DNA of 20,108 nucleotides from an uncultured Streptococcus sp. (GTDB lineage: Bacteria; Bacillota; Bacilli; Lactobacillales; Streptococcaceae). Shown here piece after piece: positions 7,400 to 15,300 of this stretch. The stretch spans positions 1-20,108 of the forward strand of contig CAKQBM010000015.1 of NCBI GenBank assembly GCA_934216185.1. The letters are read 5' to 3'. The notes beneath the pieces were generated by a model. That model did not search any database. It saw only the letters and a program-made list of their open reading frames with translations, and was not told the origin of the DNA. Made by a program: the position numbers and the translations under genes. Positions within the stretch are counted from its first letter, which is position 1. Each line of letters begins with the position of its first letter.

Positions 7400-7426
7400 T
7401 CTATTGGATATACATTAGCCTCTTTT
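7377..7426 (-). terminator. Terminator of the WYL-DUF262 cassette, overlapping the TA promoter
   Basis: A long imperfect stem (7381-7397 with 7411-7426; one bulged base and one mismatch) with a 13-base loop is followed on the minus strand by TTCTTTTTTG. It begins ten bases after the DUF262-DUF1524 stop codon. Confidence 0.8.
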
Positions 7427-7435
7427 AATAGATGA

Positions 7436-9343
7436 TTATAGTTGTTCTGATGTCTTATTTTCTATAAAATGATTTACCCTAGTCAAAATCTCTTTTTCCA
7501 GTTCTGTTATTTGTTCCGGACCCCAACCAGAATCTTTTTTAGAAGTTATCTTTGCCATCATCTGTAATTTTAAACTTTGACGATGGAATATATCTTCTTT
7601 TTCCCATTGTTTTAATTTAGCTTCTGGATAAGAGTTGCCAAACCTGGAGTTCTGACTATCGGTAATAATACAAAGGTTGCCAAAGGAATGTAAAAACTCA
7701 GCAGGTAATTGGCTCTCTCCATCATGTCCATTTGGATTCTGAGGATACCAATGTTCTACGGAGCGACGATAAGCAAATTTAAAATCTTTAAACTCAATAT
7801 CGTAATCTTTCTTCAATTCTTCACGATTTTTCCATAAAACATAATCTACAAAGTTAAAAGCGTAAACAGGAATTGCCCCATATTTTTTGATACTTTTATC
7901 TTCGGTAAACAATCTTTCCTCAGCATATCTCACTGCCATTTTTTCAAGAAAATCCTTAAACTGACTAGCAAATTCTGTTTGATTTAACTCTTCAATATGG
8001 TTAAAGAGGAATTGCAAGATTTCATATAACCAACGACTATCTCGATTGGCAGTAAAGGTCACAGCAAACATGGATTGAAGGAGGATAATGTTTTTGTTTA
8101 AATTGTCAAAAGTATTGTTTTGATAATTAATTCGAACATATTTACATCCTCCATTTTCATTTCGTTTATATGTCTCATACTGACCTCGTTTGATTTGCCA
8201 TTCGGTTTCATTTTCTAATTGGACATTTTTTACGATAAGCGTATCAAATATATGCTTCATAGTCAGAAGTAGTTGCCCAAATTGTTGGACCCATTCTCTA
8301 TCTCGTCGTTCAATTTCAAAAATTTTCAATAATTTTTTATCATCAAATGTAGTTTCATCATTTCCTTCCATGATGAAAAAAACTTGAAGCAAAAATGTTG
8401 GAAAATCAATTACAGTCGTATAATTTGAAATATCTGCTCCATTATTTACCAAGCTACTACTTTCATATTTTGTCTGAGTAATTGCATCTAGTAAACTTCG
8501 TTGCTCAATTTTTTTTACTCTTATTTTCTCAAATACACTTTCCAATTTGAAGTTAGTAGATTCTTTACCAAAAATTCTCTCCCCCTCTTCATCAGTATTG
8601 TCTGGTCTACTTCGGATTTGAAAAGTTTTTATTATCGGCTTATCAAACTCTGCACAGGCATCCCAAATTCTCGCAAATTTTTGTGCCATTTCTTGATCTT
8701 CACCAAATTTAGACATCATTTGTGCCTTAAGAATCTCATGAGCCTCTAGTTGTTCGCCTCGAGAGTTGAAACGTTCGAAATAAAGATTCAAATCTAAATC
8801 TTCAGGAAGTATACTCCGAAAAATGATGACATTATCAAAAAGATAATCAACGAAAGACTGAGGATTAAGCTGGCGCTCCTCTAGCACTTTTTTCAATGCG
8901 TCTCTAGCATGTCTGTAGCCTCTAGTCAGCTCATTTTCATCTCCCTCTAAAATTTTTTTCTTGGCAAATAAATCTTGAATATTCTTATTTGATTTCTTCC
9001 TAGCTGGGAAGATAAGATTGATAGCTTTCAATCTATCAAAACCAAACTCATGCTTCAAAGCTAAGGCAATCAAATTAAGTGCTGTTGTTCGTTGTTGCCC
9101 ATCTATGATTTTGAAAAGTTTTTTCTCTTTATTAACGACTAAATTAACAACTAATGTTCCAATATAATAATTGTCTCTATTTTCTTGATTGTCTCTATTT
9201 TCTTGAAAAGCATCTGCTACGTCGTTCAATAACTGCTCAATTTCATCATAAGTCCAAGCAAAATTTCTCTGATAAAGAGGGATAGCATAGGTATCTTCAT
9301 TTAACAAACGATTAACTGATAAGCTTATTTGTGTTTCTACCAT
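7436..9343 (-). CDS. DUF262-DUF1524 protein, GmrSD/SspE-like NTPase-nuclease
   Basis: This 635-residue protein has the two-domain plan of GmrSD, SspE and BrxU. The N-terminal DUF262 part has IPLYQRNFAW at 21-30, the nucleotide-binding/hydrolysis motif IDGQQRTTAL at 80-89, and the conserved NSRGEQLEAHEILKAQMM at 193-210. The C-terminal DUF1524 (HNH-like nuclease) part has VEHWYPQ, with candidate catalytic His531, then FGNLCIITDSQNSRFGN at about 554-570. In the studied relatives DUF262 senses or hydrolyses nucleotide and DUF1524 cuts or nicks DNA, often modified phage DNA. An exact 18-base duplication lies at 9170-9205. Its ATG overlaps the stop of the upstream DUF262 gene by seven bases. The region looks A+T-rich. 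No methyltransferase is nearby. Domains are clear; the defence role is inferred. Confidence 0.88.
   Translation of the reverse strand: MVETQISLSVNRLLNEDTYAIPLYQRNFAWTYDEIEQLLNDVADAFQENRDNQENRDNYYIGTLVVNLVVNKEKKLFKIIDGQQRTTALNLIALALKHEFGFDRLKAINLIFPARKKSNKNIQDLFAKKKILEGDENELTRGYRHARDALKKVLEERQLNPQSFVDYLFDNVIIFRSILPEDLDLNLYFERFNSRGEQLEAHEILKAQMMSKFGEDQEMAQKFARIWDACAEFDKPIIKTFQIRSRPDNTDEEGERIFGKESTNFKLESVFEKIRVKKIEQRSLLDAITQTKYESSSLVNNGADISNYTTVIDFPTFLLQVFFIMEGNDETTFDDKKLLKIFEIERRDREWVQQFGQLLLTMKHIFDTLIVKNVQLENETEWQIKRGQYETYKRNENGGCKYVRINYQNNTFDNLNKNIILLQSMFAVTFTANRDSRWLYEILQFLFNHIEELNQTEFASQFKDFLEKMAVRYAEERLFTEDKSIKKYGAIPVYAFNFVDYVLWKNREELKKDYDIEFKDFKFAYRRSVEHWYPQNPNGHDGESQLPAEFLHSFGNLCIITDSQNSRFGNSYPEAKLKQWEKEDIFHRQSLKLQMMAKITSKKDSGWGPEQITELEKEILTRVNHFIENKTSEQL
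9170..9205 (-). repeat. 18-base perfect tandem duplication inside the DUF262-DUF1524 gene
   Basis: Two identical 18-base units (9170-9187, 9188-9205) encode QENRDN twice (residues 47-58), between the YQRNFAW and IDGQQR motifs. It keeps frame, and slipped-strand copying could change the copy number. Confidence 0.9.
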
Positions 9344-10647
9344 TTATCTTTTTCCTCTTCAATAATCTTGTCCACAGTATAATTTTCAAATAATTCTCTA
9401 TCTATCTTGATCATGAAATCATTCGGAGTAACAGCATGAGATAAAAGTTGAAATAGTTTTTGAGCCTCTTTTTGTCTAAACCTTCCACCAGCGACATAGT
9501 TCCCAACAGTTGCATCATATATGGCTTTAGACTTAACTCGAGGGTAGTAAGACCAAATAAACAAGGTCTCTACTATCTCCTTTGATAGCTCCTCTTTTCC
9601 AAATCTATCTGCGAAAAGCGAGCAAATATTTAGGAATATATTGTAACATTTGAGATAGCGTCCTTTTGAGCTATTGTAAATGTTTAACATACCTTCTGGG
9701 TAAGCTAAATTTTGTTCTTCCTCCTCTGACTCATTAGAGACCCCTAACTGTTTATTTAAAAAATTTTTATGAACTCTAATAGTTTCATGAGCAGATTCAA
9801 TATACTCAAAAAATTTACTTCCATCAATGATTGGCATAGTAATTGACATAGGGAGATTTTCAATATGACGATACAATTCTAGATATGGAAAGTTCTGATT
9901 CAAATCAACGCCTTTAAAATCGTCAATAAAATCCTCTGTAAAACGGAGATAAGAGCCATAACGCTTGTTTGTCAAGCCTGTCTCTCCTCGCGACCAACGT
10001 CTCATACGAAAAAGATGTTTATCAAACAACTCTTTGAGACTTAAATCTTTATCTTCTACAAATTGCTCCCACTTTCCAACAATCTTTTCATCTTCGGAAT
10101 CTTCCTTGCGAAGATGATAGGCTTTGAGCAAATCATGAGGTTCTAGAGATTTTCCACGATTATTCTGAGAATCAAATAACTGAAAGGCTTCTGATAATCG
10201 TTCTTGGGGCATAGTAATCACAGAAACAGTACAATTCTCTAATAAAAAGTTGCAAATATCTTTTGCCTCATTTTCGCCAACTAATTGAGTTAAATTTTTC
10301 CACTCATTATAATTTTCACTCGCATGATAGCAAGATATCTCTCCAAATTCAGCACTCAACAGTTGATTAGCACCCTTATAATTCTCTAAATCATCTAATA
10401 AATGAAGAAACAAAGAAATTGAAATTAGCCGTTGCTGTCCATCGACAATATATAGATATCCATTATTTTCATGCAAGATAACAGAACCAATCTGATATTC
10501 CTTTTTTCCCATGGCATCTCGTAAATCATAAAAAAGATTACGGATATGTTTTCTGTTCCATTTATATGGTCTTTGATAAGAAGGAATCCGCAAGTTCCCT
10601 TTTTTCAGTAGTTCTCCAACCTTTTTAGAAGTAAATTGAATACTCAT
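9337..10647 (-). CDS. DUF262-only protein, GmrS-like partner
   Basis: This 436-residue protein has a full DUF262 N-terminal half: RIPSYQRPYKW at 20-30, VDGQQRLISISL at 68-79 and FDSQNNRGKSLEPHDLLKAY at 158-177. The C-terminal half is mostly helical in appearance, with no recognisable HNH/DUF1524 motif and an acidic patch (SEEEEQ near residue 315). It probably acts with the next gene, which brings a nuclease domain. Two different DUF262 subunits in one operon suggest a hetero-oligomeric sensor, or two sensors sharing one effector. The ribosome site overlaps the stop of the WYL gene seven bases upstream, and the stop overlaps the next ATG (ATGGTAG), so all three genes are translationally linked. 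Exact function is unknown. Confidence 0.85.
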   Translation of the reverse strand: MSIQFTSKKVGELLKKGNLRIPSYQRPYKWNRKHIRNLFYDLRDAMGKKEYQIGSVILHENNGYLYIVDGQQRLISISLFLHLLDDLENYKGANQLLSAEFGEISCYHASENYNEWKNLTQLVGENEAKDICNFLLENCTVSVITMPQERLSEAFQLFDSQNNRGKSLEPHDLLKAYHLRKEDSEDEKIVGKWEQFVEDKDLSLKELFDKHLFRMRRWSRGETGLTNKRYGSYLRFTEDFIDDFKGVDLNQNFPYLELYRHIENLPMSITMPIIDGSKFFEYIESAHETIRVHKNFLNKQLGVSNESEEEEQNLAYPEGMLNIYNSSKGRYLKCYNIFLNICSLFADRFGKEELSKEIVETLFIWSYYPRVKSKAIYDATVGNYVAGGRFRQKEAQKLFQLLSHAVTPNDFMIKIDRELFENYTVDKIIEEEKDKW

Positions 10648-10654
10648 TTTATCC

Positions 10655-11605
10655 TCATCTATATTTATCTATCATTTCTTGAACTGTTTGCTTCATATCC
10701 TCTACTAAAATCCGAGGAGACAAAACAGTAACTGCTTCCCCTTGTCCCAGCAACCAGCGTTTAAGACCCGGTGTATGCTGACTTTCAAACTGAAAATGAG
10801 TCCAGCTACCATTTTTCCCAACTATTTTTGCATTTGGAAATTGATCCATCACAATAGTCGGATCATTCAAATACTCGATCTCAATACTGATTTTCTTCCC
10901 GATAAAAGCATCCACTCTCTCGTTACGAATGTCACCATCTCTAAATTTATCTCGATAAGAAATAGAGGGTTTCTCTATATCACTAAGAGACCAGGACTGA
11001 ATACGGTCTACTCTTAAAGTAATATAAGTAGCATGTTTCAACTGGTAAACAACCAGATAGAAATAATGACTATCATAGTAAAGAGAGACTGGCAAAACAG
11101 TCTGCCTCTTAGAAGACTCAGAATAAGCTTTTTGATAGATAATGTCTAGAACCTGTTCATGTAAAATAGCTTCTGATAAATTCCAAATTTTCTCTATTCT
11201 ATTTTGTTGATCCGTTAAGGGAGCATAGTTCAGCTTTTCGCTGCCAATGATCTGCTCAATTTCTTTCTGATCAGCACGGGGAACCAAGACCAGTAAATTA
11301 TTTAGTAAGCTAGCAATTTCTGGCCGATTCAGTGCTCGATTTTCCAATAAAATCTTTGAAATAACGAGTATATCCTTTTTATTAAAAACTGACTTACTTG
11401 ATAGATTATACTTATTTGTTTTACGACTATAAAGCAAGTCTCCACTAAAATCGGGATGACTGGATAAAATATCACGAAGGAGCGAAAAATCTCTCTGTAT
11501 CGTCTTTTCACTAACCTCAAATTCCTGGGCCAATTGCTTTTTTCCTAGTGAAGTACCTAACTGTAAACGTAAAAAGATCGTTAGTAGTCTCTCTTGATCA
11601 TTCAT
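10655..11605 (-). CDS. HTH-WYL transcriptional regulator, CapW/BrxR-like
   Basis: This 316-residue regulator has a winged helix-turn-helix at about residues 1-60 (KKQLAQEFEVSEKTIQRDF), a WYL ligand-sensing domain at about 135-220 (core TVLPVSLYYDSHYFYLVVY, then TYITLRVDRI) and a C-terminal WCX-type domain (about 230-316, with PGLKRWLLGQGEAVTVLSP). This is the plan of BrxR, CapW and PafBC proteins; BrxR/CapW repress anti-phage operons until a nucleic-acid signal is sensed. ATG at 11605 is chosen over TTG at 11611: AAGGAA lies eight bases above the ATG but too close to the TTG. It is first in the operon with the two DUF262 genes and probably represses it. Confidence 0.88.
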   Translation of the reverse strand: MNDQERLLTIFLRLQLGTSLGKKQLAQEFEVSEKTIQRDFSLLRDILSSHPDFSGDLLYSRKTNKYNLSSKSVFNKKDILVISKILLENRALNRPEIASLLNNLLVLVPRADQKEIEQIIGSEKLNYAPLTDQQNRIEKIWNLSEAILHEQVLDIIYQKAYSESSKRQTVLPVSLYYDSHYFYLVVYQLKHATYITLRVDRIQSWSLSDIEKPSISYRDKFRDGDIRNERVDAFIGKKISIEIEYLNDPTIVMDQFPNAKIVGKNGSWTHFQFESQHTPGLKRWLLGQGEAVTVLSPRILVEDMKQTVQEMIDKYR

Positions 11606-11714
11606 TTGCAATTTCCTTCTACATATTATTCAAACAATATTATTTCTAGTACATCATTATCACTTCTATAATCTAACTAGCACTTTATATTCAAAACGAT
11701 TAAAGCAAAATAAA
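11605..11714 (-). promoter_or_regulatory. Leader of the WYL-DUF262 cassette with a direct repeat
   Basis: This 110-base A+T-rich gap separates the DnaA-like gene from the WYL regulator. A weak promoter, TTGAAT (11688-11693) with an 18-base spacer and TATAGA, is possible. An 8-base direct repeat ATATTATT (11623-11630 and 11637-11644, 14 bases apart) lies just above the ribosome site and is a candidate operator. No clear terminator separates it from the gene upstream. Confidence 0.35.
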
Positions 11715-12236
11715 CTAGCCCTTAGGTGATTTCAACTGTACCACTATGCCAGATTCGAAGAACTCAACTACGGATTCATCCATATTTTTTAAGTCTTCGG
11801 GTAAGCAGTCTGAATATACAATGAAGAGTCTGCCTCTTTTCTTATTCTCTTTGAATTGCTGCGTCCAGTATTCCTGTACCCTTTGATCAGCCTCTCCCAA
11901 AAGTTGAACTCCCTCCAGAAAAATCAAGTCATACTCTGTATGCTCCATTTGCAGTTTTATCCATTGACTATGTTTAGAAAAAATCAAATTATCTCTCACT
12001 CGATAATATCCAAGTGATGCTATTGGAGTAGCAGGTTTTATTTTAGTTAACGTATAAAACAAATGCCATCTGTCAGTCTCTGAAATACCGCAAATGTAAA
12101 TACATTGAGAATCTTCTTTTAAGTCTATTTGTGGGAATCCAGTCCAATCGCTCCCATCATCTTTCAAGCCTTTTTCAAAATTGTAAATTTGCTCTTCAAT
12201 TGACACGTTAGAATTTAAAATTCCTTGATCCACCAT
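11715..12236 (-). CDS. Degenerate DnaA/Hda-like AAA+ domain protein (173 residues)
   Basis: By eye, residues about 45-170 follow the RecA-like core of DnaA/Hda. A strand and a loop (QCIYICGISETDRWHLFYTL) stand where DnaA has Walker A (GxxGxGKTH). YDLIFLEGVQLLG stands for Walker B (LLIDDIQFLxG), and RLFIVYSDCLPEDLKNMDE stands for the sensor-1 region (IVxSSDRPPKEIPTLED). SGIVVQL corresponds to the strand after the arginine-finger helix. The P-loop Lys/Thr, the Walker B Asp pair and the Arg finger are all missing, as are the lid and the DNA-binding domain IV, so it should not hydrolyse ATP. It starts 88 bases after polC on the same strand, with its own extended -10. A partner or modulator of replication initiation is possible. 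Fold assignment is inference; function is unknown. Confidence 0.6.
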   Translation of the reverse strand: MVDQGILNSNVSIEEQIYNFEKGLKDDGSDWTGFPQIDLKEDSQCIYICGISETDRWHLFYTLTKIKPATPIASLGYYRVRDNLIFSKHSQWIKLQMEHTEYDLIFLEGVQLLGEADQRVQEYWTQQFKENKKRGRLFIVYSDCLPEDLKNMDESVVEFFESGIVVQLKSPKG

Positions 12237-12268
12237 ATTATACTCTCTTTTCTATTATTTTTAAGAGA

Positions 12269-12277
12269 ATTATAACA
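12269..12277 (-). promoter_or_regulatory. Extended -10 promoter of the DnaA-like gene
   Basis: The minus strand reads TGTTATAAT (TGnTATAAT), 32 bases above the ATG at 12236. No good -35 is seen; the expected -35 position falls inside the 12281-12305 palindrome. A second TATAAT directly before the ATG is too close to serve with the ribosome site AAAGAGAG. Confidence 0.6.
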
Positions 12278-12280
12278 AAT

Positions 12281-12305
12281 CAAGTGGACATATTTTGTCC
12301 ACTTG
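12281..12305. promoter_or_regulatory. Perfect 10-bp inverted repeat between polC and the DnaA-like gene
   Basis: CAAGTGGACA (12281-12290) and TGTCCACTTG (12296-12305) are perfect inverted copies around a 5-base A/T spacer. It lies 18 bases below the polC stop. It could be the polC terminator, but the following minus-strand tail ATTTGTT is a poor U-run. It also covers the -35 zone of the next promoter, which fits an operator. The arm TTGTCCACT matches the DnaA box TTATCCACA at seven of nine positions. Confidence 0.6.
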
Positions 12306-12323
12306 TTCAAAATAAGCAATTTT

Positions 12324-15300
12324 TTAAAACAACTCATCAAACAAACTCAACTGGTTATCCTCTGGCATATTGCCCAGAATCCCCATTTCATCCATCTTTT
12401 CAACCAAGGTTGATGAGAGTCCGCCACGTTTGCGTAGTTCTGTTTTAGACAGAAATTCTCCCTCTTCACGCGCTCGCACCAACTGCTTAGCAACGTTCTC
12501 TCCCAGACCATCCATTGCTACAAATGGCGGAATGAGGGTATCCCCATCGATGAGGAACTCTGTCGCATCACTACGGTAGAGGTCTAACTTCCCAAACTTG
12601 AAACCACGCTCCCACATCTCATTGACAATCTCAAGAGTGGTATAGAGATCAATTTCCACATTAGAGGCTTCATTGTTCTTCCGTTTTTCAGAGATTTCTT
12701 CCATTCTGCGTTTGATGGCATCCAAGCCCGCACCCATGGTCTTGATATCAAAAGCCTTGGCACGGATTGAGAAGTAAGCACAGTAATAATAAATGGGATG
12801 GTGAACCTTGAAGTAAGCTACACGCAAGGCCATCATAACGTAGGCTGCCGCATGGGCTTTAGGGAACATGTACTTAATTTTCCCACAGGACTCTATATAC
12901 CACTCTGGCACCTTATTGGCCTTCATGGCTTCGATATAGCCATTTCTCTCCTCTTCTGAAATCTTTAGCCACAAGCCTTTACGCACCCGTTCCATGATGG
13001 TAAAGGCCATCTTAGGTTCGAGACCCGCATGCATGAGATAAACCATGATGTCATCCCGACAACCGATAACAGTCGATAGGTCAGCAATCCCTTGCTTAAT
13101 CAGATCTTGAGCATTGCCCAGCCAAACGTCGGTACCGTGAGACAGCCCTGACAACTGAAGCAACTCCGCAAAAGTCGTCGGATGGGTTTCATCGACCATC
13201 CCTCGAACAAAGTTGGTTCCAAACTCTGGAATCCCCAGCATGCCCGTAGGCGTTCCGATTTGCTCAGGTGTCACCCCTAACACATCCGTCCCAGAAAAGA
13301 GGGCCATCACGCCTTCGTCATCCATAGGAATTTCATTAGGGTCAATCCCAGACAAGTCCTGGAGTTTTCGAATCATAGTAGGATCATCATGTCCCAGTAC
13401 ATCGAGTTTGAGGACGTTCTCATCGATATCGTGGAAGTTAAAGTGAGTCGTCTGCCATTCAGCCGTCACATCATCTGCTGGATACTGGACAGGCGTAAAG
13501 TCGTAGACATCCATGTAGTTAGGAATAACAACGATTCCCCCTGGGTGTTGTCCTGTCGTTCGTTTGACACCAGCCGCACCTTGAGCAAGACGTTCCACCT
13601 CTGCATCACGATAAAACTTACCATAGTCCCGCTCGTAACCCTTGACAAAGCCATAGGCAGTCTTGGCAGCCACCGTACCAACCGTTCCTGCACGGAAGGC
13701 ATATTCTTCCCCGAAGATATCGCGAACATCCAAGTGGGCGCTCGGCTGGTCTTCACCTGAGAAGTTCAAATCGATATCGGGCACCTTATCTCCATCAAAA
13801 CCAAGGAAGGTCTCGAAAGGAATATCCTGTCCATTCTTGCTGAGCTTATGACCACAGTTTGGACAGTCTTTATTGGGCATATCAAAACCTGAACCATAGG
13901 AACCATCTGTGATAAACTCGCTGTACTGACACTGACCACAGACATAGTGAGGAGAAAGAGGATTGACCTCCGTAATCCCAATCATGGTCGCAACGAAACT
14001 AGATCCGACAGATCCACGAGAACCAACCAAGTAGCCCCGTTCATTGGAACGTTGCACTAGCATCTGGGAAGCCAGATAAATCACGGCAAATCCATTCCCC
14101 AGAATGGAAGTCAATTCTTTTTCAATCCGCAAATCAACAATATCTGGCAGCGGATTTCCATAAATCTCAAAAGCTTTTTTATAGGTCAACTCAGCAACTG
14201 TTTCTTCAGCCTTGTCGATAAAAGGCGTGTATAAGTCACCCTTAACAACCTCAACGGGTTCAAAGATTTCTGCCAAGGCATTGGTGTTTTCAATAACCAA
14301 TTTGCGAGCTAATTCCTCTCCCAAGAAGGCAAATTCATCCAACATCTCATTAGTCGTTCTAAAATGAGCCTTTGGAAGTGGTGCTGGTTGGGCATGTTCA
14401 CCATGACCGATGGTTCGGTTAATCATCGCCCCCTGACCCAAACTGCGGACGATAATTTCACGGTAAATTTCTTCTTCTGGTTCGATATAGTGGACATTTC
14501 CCGTAGCCAAAACGGGCTTGCCAAGACGGTCGCTGACCTCTATCAAATTCTTGATAATGGTCTGGAGTTCTTCCATATCCTTGACCTGCTCCTTAGCAAT
14601 CAATGGCGCATAGATGGCAGGTGGCATAACCTCGATAAAGTCATAATACTTGGCCACCTCAACCGCCGTATCTACACCTTGGGAAACAACTGCGTCAAAA
14701 ACTTCACCTTCAGAGCAAGCTGAACCTAAAATCAAACCTTCCCGATGGGCATCTAAAACCGTTCTCGGAATCCGTGGCACCCCTTCAAAGTACTTGGTAT
14801 TAGACAAAGAAACCAGCTTAAAGATATTTTTTAGCCCCACTTGATTCTTGACATAAATAGTCGCATGCTTGATACGAGCTTTTTTATAAGAATCTGGACT
14901 AATCAAATCAATGTTGAGTCTAGCCAAATCTGTCACACCATGTTTTTCTGCCACTTCTTTGATAAAAATAAAGAGCAGACGACCAGTAGCTTCCGCATCG
15001 TAATTAGCCATGTGGTGATGTTCTAGAGCCACACCAAAGCGCTTGGTCAACGGTCCCAAACCATGACGCTTATACTCAGGGTAGAGGTTTCTTGCAAACT
15101 CTAGCGTATCAATAACTGGCTGACTAATCTTTGGCAGACCATGACGCTCATAGTTGGCATTCATAAAGCCAACGTCAAAGGTCGCATTGTGGGCAACTAG
15201 GACCGTATCCTTGCAAAATTCTTGGAATTCTTGCAAAACTTGTTCTAGTGGTTTGGCATTTTTGACATGATCATCTGTAATTCCAGTTAACTCTGTGGTA

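Noticed and set aside
11605..11611. TTG at 11611 as start of the WYL regulator
   Set aside because: The ribosome site AAGGAA would be only about two bases away; ATG at 11605 has normal spacing.
6812..11714. A mobile element carrying the DUF262/TA region
   Set aside because: No transposase, integrase, tRNA target or flanking direct repeats could be found around it.
13213..15026. Several open plus-strand frames of 60-123 codons opposite polC
   Set aside because: They lie antisense to strongly conserved polC domains, have no ribosome sites or recognisable domains, and follow the codon periodicity of polC.
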